In this document: one piece after another, positions 17,659 to 25,840 of the stretch | How the letters are laid out: every line of letters starts with the position of its first letter | How positions within the stretch are numbered: the first letter of the stretch is position 1 | NCBI RefSeq assembly: GCF_900155935.1 | Contig: NZ_FTLW01000004.1 | Location: 62,001-126,000 of the forward strand | Source of the DNA: Solilutibacter tolerans | GTDB taxonomy: Bacteria; Pseudomonadota; Gammaproteobacteria; Xanthomonadales; Xanthomonadaceae | Reading direction: 5' to 3' | DNA length: 64,000 nt | Made by a program: the position numbers and the translations under genes | Notes under the pieces: model-generated | Database searches by the model: none | What the model saw: the letters and a program-made list of their open reading frames with translations, nothing else | Told to the model about the DNA's origin: nothing

Positions 17659-19698
17659 ATGTTGCCCCGCATCCTACGCCCATGCTGCTGGCTCGTGCTC
17701 GGCTTGCTCGCCTGCGGGCCCGCATGGGCGCGCACGGTTGAAGCGCGCATCCAGCGCGTATCTACGCCCGTGGCGACACTGGAAGGCGTGCAAGTCCAAC
17801 TCAACTGGCCAGCCAATGCCACGCAAGGACAGTTGGCGATGCGTGCGCGGGTCGTGCGTGCGGACGATCTGGGCTATCGCTTCCAGGATCTCGATTGGCG
17901 ATGTCCGCTGCGTCGATTGCCGCGTTCGGGTTGGGCTTGTGATGGCGTGATACGTGCGCCCGGACTTGCCACCTCGAAGCTTTCACTGCAGTTCGACGAT
18001 GTGGGTATGGACGCGTTGCTCGCGCGCGGAGCATCGCGGCTGGCGTTGCAAAGGCGCACGACGACGCCCGATCTCACCCGAATCGACCTGACCCGCGTGC
18101 CGGTGCAGTGGGCCGAGGCTTTGGCGGCGCAAGCCTGGTCAAGCGGCAGATTCAGTCAGGGCGCGCTGGATGGAAAGCTGTCGGTCACAACCCCGCGCAA
18201 TGGCCCGGTGCGTGTACAAGGCCCGCTGACCTTGACCAGCGCGGCGCTTCAGTCCGATGACGGCAGCATCGTTGGCGAGAACCTGGATGCCCGCTTTGTC
18301 ATCGACTACCGCACGCGCCAGGGTACAACGCAATTGGCCATTGGCGGCACGGTAGGTGGCGAGCTCTTGTTCGGCGAAACCTATCTTGGTCTGGGTGGGA
18401 AGCCCGCAGGTTTGGAGCTTCGCGCGGAGAAATTACCGAACCAAGGCTGGCGCTTGCCAGTGATCAAATGGGTCGATGGCGCGACCTTGCAAGCGCGCGG
18501 GAATGCCAGTTTCACGCCGGACAATGCGATCGCCGCAATCGATTTGGCCTTGGATGGCCGCGATGCTTCAGGCCTGCGCGATCGTTACCTCAGCGCCCTG
18601 CTGGGCAAGGTTGGGCTGGGCGATGCAGAAATCAGTGGGCAGTGGGATGGGCGGATTCGTCTAGCCAATGGGCAGCTGCAGCAAGCGTTGGCGACACTGC
18701 GCGATGTCGATCTGCGCGATCCACGCGAACGCTTTGCGCTGAACGGACTTGACGGCACTATCGCGTTCTCCGCGAACGTGCCAGTCGCGTCGGAATTGCG
18801 CTGGCAGCAGGCACGGATGTATGGCCTGGACTTTGGCCAAACCCGCTTGCCATTCAGCAGTCGCGATGGCGCGTTGATGCTGCAAGAGGATGCACGCATT
18901 CCATTGTTTGGTGGACGCGCGATCGTGCAGGGCTTGCGTATCGTGCCTCCGGGCGAAGCGGCCGGACTGCAGATGGATTTCGGTCTTGCACTGGAAGCGG
19001 TCGACGTGGGTCAGATGGCCAAGGCCTTTGGGTTGCCGGAATTCCGCGGTGAGTTGAACGGTGAAATTCCGCACGCACGTTACGCTGATGACCAGCTGAC
19101 CTTCGATGGTGGCCTGAGTCTGGGCGTGTTCGATGGCGCGGTGCAGATCACCCAGTTGGCGATGGAGCGCCCCTTCGGCACCGCGCCGACGCTCAGCGCC
19201 GACATCGACCTCAACGACATCGACCTGCTCCGTCTGACTGAGGTATTCGACTTTGGCAGCATCAGTGGGCGTTTGGATGGCTACATCCACGAATTGCGCC
19301 TGGTCGATTGGACGCCGGTGCGTTTCGATGCAGCATTCATTACCCAACGTAAACCCGGCGTACGCCAGCGAATCAGTCAGCGCGCGGTGCAAAACATCTC
19401 CAGTGTGGGTGATGCCAGCTTCGTGTCCAGCCTGCAGGGGCAGCTGATTGGCCTGTTTGACGACTTTGGTTATGGGCGCCTGGGCATTCGCTGTCAGCTG
19501 AACAACGAGGTATGCCTGATGGGCGGTCTGGGTGACCTCGACACGCCGCGTTCAGATTCCTCGGGTTTTACTATTGTCGAAGGTTCTGGCCTGCCGCGGC
19601 TGACTGTCGTCGGCTACAACCGTCATGTGGATTGGCCGACCTTGGTCGAACGCATGAAGGCGGTCAGCCAAGGCGATGTGAAGCCGGTCATCGATTAA
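17659..19698 (+). CDS. ydbH: YdbH-family AsmA-like envelope protein
   Basis: A 679-residue exported protein with an N-terminal hydrophobic segment (WLVLGLLACGPAWA) and long beta-rich repeats. The C-terminal block RISQRAVQNISSVGDASF..GLFDDFGYGRLGIRCQL is typical of the YdbH (PF11739-type) family, given here in parts. In E. coli YdbH is one of three AsmA-like proteins, with YhdP and TamB, that act redundantly in lipid transport to the outer membrane, and it works with YnbE and YdbL. Here the next gene carries both YnbE-like and YdbL features, which supports the call. A TATCCT box lies seven bases before the ATG. Confidence 0.85.
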   Translation: MLPRILRPCCWLVLGLLACGPAWARTVEARIQRVSTPVATLEGVQVQLNWPANATQGQLAMRARVVRADDLGYRFQDLDWRCPLRRLPRSGWACDGVIRAPGLATSKLSLQFDDVGMDALLARGASRLALQRRTTTPDLTRIDLTRVPVQWAEALAAQAWSSGRFSQGALDGKLSVTTPRNGPVRVQGPLTLTSAALQSDDGSIVGENLDARFVIDYRTRQGTTQLAIGGTVGGELLFGETYLGLGGKPAGLELRAEKLPNQGWRLPVIKWVDGATLQARGNASFTPDNAIAAIDLALDGRDASGLRDRYLSALLGKVGLGDAEISGQWDGRIRLANGQLQQALATLRDVDLRDPRERFALNGLDGTIAFSANVPVASELRWQQARMYGLDFGQTRLPFSSRDGALMLQEDARIPLFGGRAIVQGLRIVPPGEAAGLQMDFGLALEAVDVGQMAKAFGLPEFRGELNGEIPHARYADDQLTFDGGLSLGVFDGAVQITQLAMERPFGTAPTLSADIDLNDIDLLRLTEVFDFGSISGRLDGYIHELRLVDWTPVRFDAAFITQRKPGVRQRISQRAVQNISSVGDASFVSSLQGQLIGLFDDFGYGRLGIRCQLNNEVCLMGGLGDLDTPRSDSSGFTIVEGSGLPRLTVVGYNRHVDWPTLVERMKAVSQGDVKPVID

Positions 19699-19725
19699 CT
19701 TGAATCAATTTGGGGAGAGGACAAC

Positions 19726-20322
19726 ATGGCGATCAAACATTGGATGCCGCTGCCCGCCGCGCTCGCGCTGGCGGCCTGCGTCACCATCAATGTCTACTTC
19801 CCCGCCGCCGAGGCGAAGGAAGCGGCGAAAGAATTCGTTGACAAGGTCATCGGTGATGAAGGCCAAACAACGCCGCAATCCGAGAAATCCGGTGGCGGAA
19901 TGGCCATGCTGCAACGTCGCGTAGACCTGTGGTCGCTGGTGGGCGTGGGCAGTGCCTACGCGCAGTCCGCGCCCGACATCACCATCAACACGCCCGCCAT
20001 CCGCGCGATTCAGTCGAAGATGGAAGATCGTTTCAACAGCAGTCTGCGCGCAGGTTTCGATGTGGGTGCGCTGGGCTTCAGCAGTGATGGACTGATCACT
20101 GTGCGTGATGCGTCGAAACTGCAGCTGAAAGACCGTGTGGCGATCAACAGTGCCGTCGCAGATGACAACCGCGACCGCAAAGCGCTTTATCGCGAAGTCG
20201 CCGTGGCCAACGGTCATCCCGAATGGGAAGCGCAGATCCGTGATGTATTCGCGCGCCAATGGGTGGAAAGCGCCCGCAGCGGCTGGTGGTACCAATCCGG
20301 CGGCAGCTGGAAACAGAAATAA
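19726..20322 (+). CDS. YnbE-like / YdbL (DUF1318) fused lipoprotein
   Basis: A 198-residue predicted lipoprotein. The lipobox ALAAC (Cys about residue 18) is followed by VTINVYFPAAEAKEAAKEF, resembling the short lipoprotein YnbE. A second hydrophobic stretch around residues 68-82 (LWSLVGVGSAYAQSA) looks like a retained signal peptide. The rest matches the YdbL/DUF1318 layout, with DRVAINSAVADDNRDRKALY and a C-terminal SGWWYQSGGSWKQ. In E. coli ynbE and ydbL are separate genes after ydbH. GGGGAG lies upstream of the ATG. It begins 27 bp after ydbH and probably shares its operon. Confidence 0.8.
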   Translation: MAIKHWMPLPAALALAACVTINVYFPAAEAKEAAKEFVDKVIGDEGQTTPQSEKSGGGMAMLQRRVDLWSLVGVGSAYAQSAPDITINTPAIRAIQSKMEDRFNSSLRAGFDVGALGFSSDGLITVRDASKLQLKDRVAINSAVADDNRDRKALYREVAVANGHPEWEAQIRDVFARQWVESARSGWWYQSGGSWKQK

Positions 20323-20339
20323 TCAACCAAGGAGTCCCC

Positions 20340-20708
20340 ATGACCCTGATCAAGACCATGGGCGCTATCGCGCTCGGAACCACCATGCTCGTTGCGGGTG
20401 GTGCACAGGCGGCCATCAATAATGGACAGCAAGCCAGCCAGTGCTTCGTTATCTACAAGATGGCGGCTGCGGCCCCGGCGAATGCCGCGCACAAGAATGA
20501 CATTGCCAAGCTGGGTGGGCTGATGTCGCGCACCATGCAGGATGCGAAAGTCAGCAAGGCGCAGTTTGATGACTGGACCGGCGATCTTCTGACCCGTATC
20601 GGCTCCAAGGACAAGCCGAACAAGGGGGTGCTGGAGAAGGAAATCCAGACCTGCAACGCCTTCGCCAAGCAGCGCTACCAGCATTATTCGGCGACAGCCA
20701 AGAAATAA
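20340..20708 (+). CDS. Small secreted protein of unknown function
   Basis: A 122-residue protein with a clear signal peptide (about residues 1-24, LGTTMLVAGGAQA). The mature part is about 100 residues, with two cysteines (QASQCFVIYKM and EIQTCNAFAKQ) that could form a disulfide. I do not recognise it. AAGGAG (20328-20333) lies six bases before the ATG, a strong ribosome-binding site. The ORF could be extended upstream to 20259, but that would read through the previous gene. Its position, 17 bp after the YnbE/YdbL-like gene and before a terminator, suggests the same operon. Confidence 0.85.
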   Translation: MTLIKTMGAIALGTTMLVAGGAQAAINNGQQASQCFVIYKMAAAAPANAAHKNDIAKLGGLMSRTMQDAKVSKAQFDDWTGDLLTRIGSKDKPNKGVLEKEIQTCNAFAKQRYQHYSATAKK

Positions 20709-20733
20709 GCCGCACATCGGCAGCAAGACAAGG

Positions 20734-20765
20734 GGCGTGCGAAAATGCACGCCCTTTTGCTTTTG
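20734..20765 (+). terminator. Rho-independent terminator closing the ydbH operon
   Basis: GGGCGTGC (20734-20741), loop GAAAAT, GCACGCCC (20748-20755), then TTTTGCTTTT. It ends only about eight bases before the GTG start of rlmD. Confidence 0.9.
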
Positions 20766-20773
20766 GGCAGTCC

Positions 20774-22102
20774 GTGGCACGCATCGACCAAACGCCTTTT
20801 CAGGCCCACATCCTTGACCTCAGCCACGATGGCCGAGGCGTTGCGCGCCGCGAGGGTGGCACGAATGACGGCAAGACCGTGTTCGTTTCCGGCGCGTTGC
20901 CGGGCGAGACTGTGATGGTGCAACAGACGTCACGCTCGCGCAGTTTTGATCAGGCGAAGACGCTGGAAGTAGTAGAAGCATCGCCTGATCGTGTCGAGCC
21001 GCGTTGCCTGCATTTTGGGGTCTGTGGCGGATGCGTGCTACAGCACTTGGCCGAAGACAAGCAGATCCACGCCAAACAGCGCGTGCTGTTGGAGAACCTG
21101 GAGCGGATCGGTCATGTGACGCCTGGTGAAGTATTGCCATCTTTGGTCGATGCGGCCTGGGGTTATCGCCGCAAGGGGCGCTTCTCGGTGCGTCGGGTCG
21201 AGAAGAAGGGCAAGACGTTGGTGGGGTTTCGCGAGCAGGACCCTCGTTTCGTCGCCGATATCGATGAATGCCATACGGTGGTGCCGGAGATCGGCATGAA
21301 AATATCTGCACTGTCTGCCTTGGTTGACAGCATGGATGCGCGCAGCGTGTTGCCGCAGATCGAGTTCATCGCAGGCGATGAGGCCCGGGCCCTGGTCTTC
21401 CGTCACCTTGAGCCACTGTCGGAAGGCGATTTGCAAAAGTTGCGCGATTTTGCCGCTGCGGAGGATTTCGCCATCTACCTGCAACCGAAGGGTTTGGATT
21501 CGGTGCATACGCTCGATGACGCGCCGCCGCCGAAGCTCTCCTTCCGTCTGGCGCCGTGGGATGTCGAACTTTTGTTCCGTCCACTCGATTTCATTCAGGT
21601 CAATGGCAGTCTCAACGAAAAGATGATTGCGCGTACGCTGGAGTTGCTGGATGTGCAGCCCGGTGAGCGGGTGCTGGATCTGTTTTGCGGCCTTGGCAAC
21701 TTCACGCTCCCACTTGCGCGTACCGCGGCTGAAGTCGTGGGCGTGGAGGGCGATGCGGGTCTCGTTGCGCGTGCGCGCCAAAACGCCGAGCACAACGGCC
21801 TTGCCAATGCCGAATTCCACATGGCTGACCTCACGACCGATTTGTGTCAGGAGCGCTGGTTCAAGCAAGGCTTCGACAAACTGCTACTGGACCCGGCGCG
21901 TGCCGGTGCATTGGAAGTGTTGAAGCAAATTCCACTCGATGGCATCAAGCGCATCGTCTATGTGAGCTGCCATCCGGGTTCGCTGGCCCGCGACGCTGGG
22001 TATCTGGTGAACGAGCGAGGCTGGAAGCTCAAGAGTGCGGGGGTGATGGACATGTTCCCGCACACCGCGCACGTGGAATCCATCGCCGTGTTCGAGCGCT
22101 AA
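20774..22102 (+). CDS. rlmD: 23S rRNA (uracil-1939-C5)-methyltransferase RlmD
   Basis: A 442-residue SAM-dependent RNA methyltransferase. An N-terminal TRAM domain (about residues 1-60) precedes the iron-sulfur motif RCLHFGVCGGCVLQH. The methyltransferase core has VLDLFCGLGNFTLPLA, LLLDPARAGA and the nucleophilic cysteine in YVSCHPGSLARDAGYL. It forms m5U1939 in 23S rRNA. The start is GTG 20774, just after the upstream terminator; no clear Shine-Dalgarno precedes it. The CYTH gene begins three bases after its stop. Confidence 0.95.
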   Translation: MARIDQTPFQAHILDLSHDGRGVARREGGTNDGKTVFVSGALPGETVMVQQTSRSRSFDQAKTLEVVEASPDRVEPRCLHFGVCGGCVLQHLAEDKQIHAKQRVLLENLERIGHVTPGEVLPSLVDAAWGYRRKGRFSVRRVEKKGKTLVGFREQDPRFVADIDECHTVVPEIGMKISALSALVDSMDARSVLPQIEFIAGDEARALVFRHLEPLSEGDLQKLRDFAAAEDFAIYLQPKGLDSVHTLDDAPPPKLSFRLAPWDVELLFRPLDFIQVNGSLNEKMIARTLELLDVQPGERVLDLFCGLGNFTLPLARTAAEVVGVEGDAGLVARARQNAEHNGLANAEFHMADLTTDLCQERWFKQGFDKLLLDPARAGALEVLKQIPLDGIKRIVYVSCHPGSLARDAGYLVNERGWKLKSAGVMDMFPHTAHVESIAVFER

Positions 22103-22105
22103 GCC

Positions 22106-22615
22106 ATGGGCATCGAGATCGAGCGCAAATTTCTGGTGGTGTCGGATGCTTGGCGCGGACAGGCACACCGTAGCATCGACATGGCTCAAGGCTATCTCAA
22201 TGATGCTGAGTCGGTGGTGATCGGGCGGCAAAACACGTCGGTGCGCGTGCGTTTGGAGGGCGATGAAGCGCGGCTCAATATCAAGTCGCGCGAGATGGGT
22301 GCATCGCGACAAGAATTCGATTATCTGATTCCGGTCGAGGACGCGCGTGGTTTGATCGCCTTATGCGTGGGTGGGACGGTGATCAAGCGTCGGCACTACG
22401 TGCTGCACGAGGGCCATGAGTGGGAGGTCGACGAATTTCTGGGCGATAACGCTGGGCTGGTCGTCGCCGAGCTGGAGCTGGATAGCATCGACGAGATTTT
22501 TGCCGTGCCGGCATGGGCGGGCGCAGAAGTCACCCATCTGCAACGCTATTACAACCTCAATCTGGCCTCGCACCCGTTCTCCCGCTGGAGTGCTGCGGAG
22601 CGCGAGGAAGCTTGA
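22106..22615 (+). CDS. CYTH-domain protein (triphosphate tunnel metalloenzyme)
   Basis: A 169-residue single CYTH domain. It starts with the ExExK signature (GIEIERKFLV), continues with SVRVRLEGDEARLNIKSRE and ends with WEVDEFLG..VVAELEL, all lining the family's anion-binding tunnel. Relatives hydrolyse inorganic triphosphate or thiamine triphosphate, or act as class IV adenylate cyclases. The short single-domain form fits a triphosphatase best, but the substrate cannot be read from the sequence. Its start follows the rlmD stop directly. Confidence 0.85.
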   Translation: MGIEIERKFLVVSDAWRGQAHRSIDMAQGYLNDAESVVIGRQNTSVRVRLEGDEARLNIKSREMGASRQEFDYLIPVEDARGLIALCVGGTVIKRRHYVLHEGHEWEVDEFLGDNAGLVVAELELDSIDEIFAVPAWAGAEVTHLQRYYNLNLASHPFSRWSAAEREEA

Positions 22616-22647
22616 TTCCGAACGAATTCGGCCCCACTTTGTGAGGC

Positions 22648-23364
22648 ATGAATACAAAAGTCGAACCTTTACGTGTTGATGTCTGGTCGGATGTGGTCTG
22701 TCCTTGGTGCTGGATTGGCAAAGGCCGCTTGCGCGAAGCGCTGAAAGCAGAAGGTGCGCCTGAAGTCGACATCCACTGGCATCCCTTCCTGTTGGATCCG
22801 GACGTGGCGGTGGACGCTGCACCGGTGCCGCTGCGCAAAGCCTATGAGAAGAAATTCGGCGGTGCGGACAAGGTCGAGCAGATCCTGAGCCATACACAGG
22901 ACACCGCCCAAGCCGAAGGCCTGCCAATGGACTTCAGCCGCGGCCAAGTGCGTGCCAGCACGCGCGAGGCGCATCGGCTGATGCTGCTCGCCGCGCATGA
23001 AGGTGTGGCCGATGCCATGGGCGAAGCTTTGTTCCGCGCGCATTTTGCTGAAGGCCGCAACATCGCCGATCACGCGGTACTCGCCGATGTGGGTGAGGCG
23101 GTCGGTCTGGCGCGGCAGCTGGTGCTTGATTTCCTGGCCTCCGACGCTGGCAAGGATGAGGTTGAAGCTGAGATCGCCCAAGCCCAGCAATTGGGAATTC
23201 GCGCTGTGCCCACCTTTGTTTTCGATGGCCAGCTGGCTGTGCAAGGTGCGCAACCGCCGGAGCTGTTTGCGGAAATCTTCGAGAAGCTTCGGCATGCCGG
23301 GGTTTCGCAAACCAAGGACGGCGATGGCGCTGCCTGTGGCCCGGACGGCTGCAGTATCGACTGA
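22648..23364 (+). CDS. DsbA-family oxidoreductase, FrnE-like
   Basis: A 238-residue thioredoxin-fold protein with DVVCPWCWIGKGRL near residues 15-28. CPWC is the active-site CxxC of the FrnE branch. There is a helical insertion, then a cis-proline segment AVPTFVFDG. No signal peptide is seen, so a cytoplasmic location is likely. An extra C-terminal CGPDGC pair (ACGPDGCSID) is seen in this branch and may help in disulfide exchange. The exact substrate is unknown; relatives affect disulfide isomerisation or stress tolerance. Confidence 0.88.
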   Translation: MNTKVEPLRVDVWSDVVCPWCWIGKGRLREALKAEGAPEVDIHWHPFLLDPDVAVDAAPVPLRKAYEKKFGGADKVEQILSHTQDTAQAEGLPMDFSRGQVRASTREAHRLMLLAAHEGVADAMGEALFRAHFAEGRNIADHAVLADVGEAVGLARQLVLDFLASDAGKDEVEAEIAQAQQLGIRAVPTFVFDGQLAVQGAQPPELFAEIFEKLRHAGVSQTKDGDGAACGPDGCSID

Positions 23365-23460
23365 AATACATGGGGATGCGGTTTCATGCCACATTCCGCG
23401 CTTTGAGCGACAATGCAAGGCCGCGCACTCCGCGCCCTTTTTAATGCAACGAGGATTCCC

Positions 23461-24513
23461 ATGCTGGTCATAGGCATCGCCGGACATGAGTTGAAAGCGC
23501 ATGAGCGAGAATGGCTACAGCACGATGCCTGCGCCGGCGTGATCTTGTTCACGCGCAACTTCGTCAGCAAGACGCAGATGATGGAACTGACGCAATCGAT
23601 CCGTGAAGCTGCGCCGCGCCCCATGTTCCTGTGCGTGGATCAGGAAGGTGGACGCGTGCAGCGTTTTCGGGACGGTTACAGCGATCTTCCAGCGCTGGAA
23701 GGTTTTGGTCAGCTGTATTCGAAGGACAAGCAAGCCGCTTTGGAGCTGGCACACGAACATGCCTGGTTGATGGCGAGCGAAATCCGTGCGAGCGGTATCG
23801 ATCTGAGCTTCGCGCCGGTGGTGGACCTGGGGCGCGGCAATCGCGCGATCGGAAACCGTGCGTTTTCTGAAGACCCGCATATCGTCGCCGACTTCACCCG
23901 CGCGTATGTGCAAGGGATGCACGACGCCGACATGGCCGCGACGCTGAAACATTTTCCCGGTCACGGCTCCGTGCTTGAAGACACCCATTTCGATGAGGCG
24001 ATCGACAATCGTTCGCTCGACGACATGCGCAAACTAGACCTGGTGCCATTCGTTGCAGGTATCGATGCCGGCGCAGACGCGGTGATGATGGCGCATGTGG
24101 TGTATCCACAAGTCGCGCCCGAGCCTGCCGGCTATTCCAAACGCTGGATCCAGGACATCCTGCGGGGTGAGATGGGTTTCCGCGGCGTGGTGTTCTCCGA
24201 TGACATCGGCATGGCGGCGGCGTTTTCAGCTGGCGGCGTGAAAGCGCGTATCGATGATCATCTGGATGCCGGCTGTGATGTCGTGTTGGTCTGCCATCCG
24301 GATTTGATCGAGGAGTCGCTCGCGGCAGTAGAAGATCGCAAGACCGATACGGCTGCCTTGACTGGCTTGATCGGTCGCGGTCCGCTCGGCTGGGACGCAT
24401 TGCTTGCCGATGCCCGCTACGGGCGTGCGCAGAGTGACCTGACACAAAAACTTGGCGACATCGCCAACACCACCGGATATTCCGGGGCCTTTGATGTGGG
24501 AGATGTCGCATGA
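23461..24513 (+). CDS. nagZ: Beta-N-acetylglucosaminidase NagZ
   Basis: A cytoplasmic GH3 enzyme of 350 residues that removes GlcNAc from anhydromuropeptides in cell-wall recycling. Diagnostic parts are CVDQEGGRVQRFRDGYSDLP, KHFPGHGSVLEDTH with the catalytic-loop histidine, and VFSDDIGM with the nucleophilic aspartate. ATG 23461 is preferred over 23413, because related proteins start just before IGIAGHEL and a GAGGA lies about eight bases upstream. The stop overlaps the hpt start (ATGA). Confidence 0.95.
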   Translation: MLVIGIAGHELKAHEREWLQHDACAGVILFTRNFVSKTQMMELTQSIREAAPRPMFLCVDQEGGRVQRFRDGYSDLPALEGFGQLYSKDKQAALELAHEHAWLMASEIRASGIDLSFAPVVDLGRGNRAIGNRAFSEDPHIVADFTRAYVQGMHDADMAATLKHFPGHGSVLEDTHFDEAIDNRSLDDMRKLDLVPFVAGIDAGADAVMMAHVVYPQVAPEPAGYSKRWIQDILRGEMGFRGVVFSDDIGMAAAFSAGGVKARIDDHLDAGCDVVLVCHPDLIEESLAAVEDRKTDTAALTGLIGRGPLGWDALLADARYGRAQSDLTQKLGDIANTTGYSGAFDVGDVA

Positions 24514-25067
24514 CACCCAGCCTTTCCGCCGCACTCGTCGATGCCGAGATCATCCATGACCGCGCTGCCATTCGCGTCGCAGTGGATGAAATCGCCGATG
24601 ACATTCGCGCCGATTACGACAACGAAATGCCACCGCCGCTCTACATCACGGTGATGAATGGCGGCATGCCCTTTGCCAGTGATCTGGCGATGGCATTGGG
24701 TGAGCGTGGCCTTGATCTTGAATTCGACTATCTGCACGCCACCCGTTATCGCGGCCAGACCAGTGGATCGGGCTTGGCATGGCTGCACCGTCCGGCAACG
24801 TCTTTGCGAGGACGCCGGGTGCTGCTGGCCGATGACATCCTCGATGAAGGCCACACCATGCTGGCGGTGAAGCGTTGGTGCGAAGACCAGGGCGCGGATG
24901 ATGTGCGCATCGCTGTGTTGGCGGTGAAGGACCATGATCGTTGCGTCGAGGGCATCGAAACCGATTACGTCGGCCTTGAAGTGCCGGACCGCTACGTGTT
25001 CGGTTACGGCATGGATTACCACGAGCAAGGTCGCAACCTGCCGGCGATCTACGCACTCAAGGGCTGA
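24510..25067 (+). CDS. hpt: Hypoxanthine-guanine phosphoribosyltransferase
   Basis: A purine-salvage enzyme of 185 residues that joins hypoxanthine or guanine to PRPP. The PRPP loop is LLADDILDEGHTM, with DYLHATRYRGQTSG upstream and GYGMDYHEQGRNLPAIYAL at the C-terminus. The ATG overlaps the nagZ stop. The following gene is a phosphorylase that should release hypoxanthine, so the two steps probably form one pathway. Confidence 0.92.
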   Translation: MTPSLSAALVDAEIIHDRAAIRVAVDEIADDIRADYDNEMPPPLYITVMNGGMPFASDLAMALGERGLDLEFDYLHATRYRGQTSGSGLAWLHRPATSLRGRRVLLADDILDEGHTMLAVKRWCEDQGADDVRIAVLAVKDHDRCVEGIETDYVGLEVPDRYVFGYGMDYHEQGRNLPAIYALKG

Positions 25068-25069
25068 TC

Positions 25070-25819
25070 ATGACGAGCATCGATCTTGCGATTATCGGCG
25101 GCACGGGTGTCTACGCCTTGGTGGATCTCGGTGATGTCGATACACATCAGCCGGTCACCCATTACGGTGCGCCTTCAGGCCCGATTCGCATCGGTACGTT
25201 GGCGGGCAAGCGTGTTGCCTTTCTCGCGCGTCATGGCGAGGGCCATTCGATTCCGCCGCATCAAATCAATTACCGCGCCAATCTGGCTGCATTGAAGGCG
25301 CTGGGTGCGCAGACCGTGCTTGCACTCAATACCGTAGGTGGGATCACCGAGCGTTGCGGCCCGCGCGCGCTGGTGATGCCTGATCAACTCATTGACTACA
25401 CCTGGGGCCGGATCTCCACGCTCAGTGAAGAGCCGGGCACTGAAGTCTTGCATGTCGATTTTGGTGATCCGTACACGCAAAGCCTGCGCGAACGCGTATT
25501 GGCGGCTGCCGGCCGTCTAGGTATCGACTTGGTCGCCGAAGGTTGCTATGGCGCGACCCAGGGGCCGCGCTTGGAAACCAAGGCGGAAATCACCCGCATG
25601 AAGCGCGATGGTTGCGATTTGGTTGGCATGACCGGCATGCCGGAAGCGGGTCTCGCGCGCGAGATGGGGCTGGACTATGCCTGTCTGGGCATCGTCGCCA
25701 ATTGGGCCGCGGGAGCAGGCCCGGACCCGGACGAGATCATCACCATGGATGAGGTGCTGGCCAACGTAAAGGCAGCAATGGATCAAGTGCCGCGCATCCT
25801 GCAGGCGATGCTTGATTAA
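25070..25819 (+). CDS. S-methyl-5'-thioinosine phosphorylase (MTAP/PNP family)
   Basis: A 249-residue MTAP-type phosphorylase. The phosphate and nucleoside loops are GGTGVYAL, RHGEGHSIPPHQINYRANL and CYGATQGPRLETKAEI. The base-contact position, which is Asp (TDYD) in adenine-specific MTAP, reads ANW here (Asn211), as in 6-oxopurine phosphorylases. This, with the nagZ-hpt context known from Pseudomonas, supports methylthioinosine as substrate: it would be split to hypoxanthine and methylthioribose phosphate. It starts two bases after the hpt stop. A true MTAP cannot be fully excluded. Confidence 0.85.
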   Translation: MTSIDLAIIGGTGVYALVDLGDVDTHQPVTHYGAPSGPIRIGTLAGKRVAFLARHGEGHSIPPHQINYRANLAALKALGAQTVLALNTVGGITERCGPRALVMPDQLIDYTWGRISTLSEEPGTEVLHVDFGDPYTQSLRERVLAAAGRLGIDLVAEGCYGATQGPRLETKAEITRMKRDGCDLVGMTGMPEAGLAREMGLDYACLGIVANWAAGAGPDPDEIITMDEVLANVKAAMDQVPRILQAMLD

Positions 25820-25840
25820 ATTGGTTGCGCATGCGGTGCT

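Noticed and set aside
22620-22636. CCGAACGAATTCGG palindrome before the FrnE-like gene
   Set aside because: The stem is only five pairs and has no T tract; too short to call a terminator or operator.
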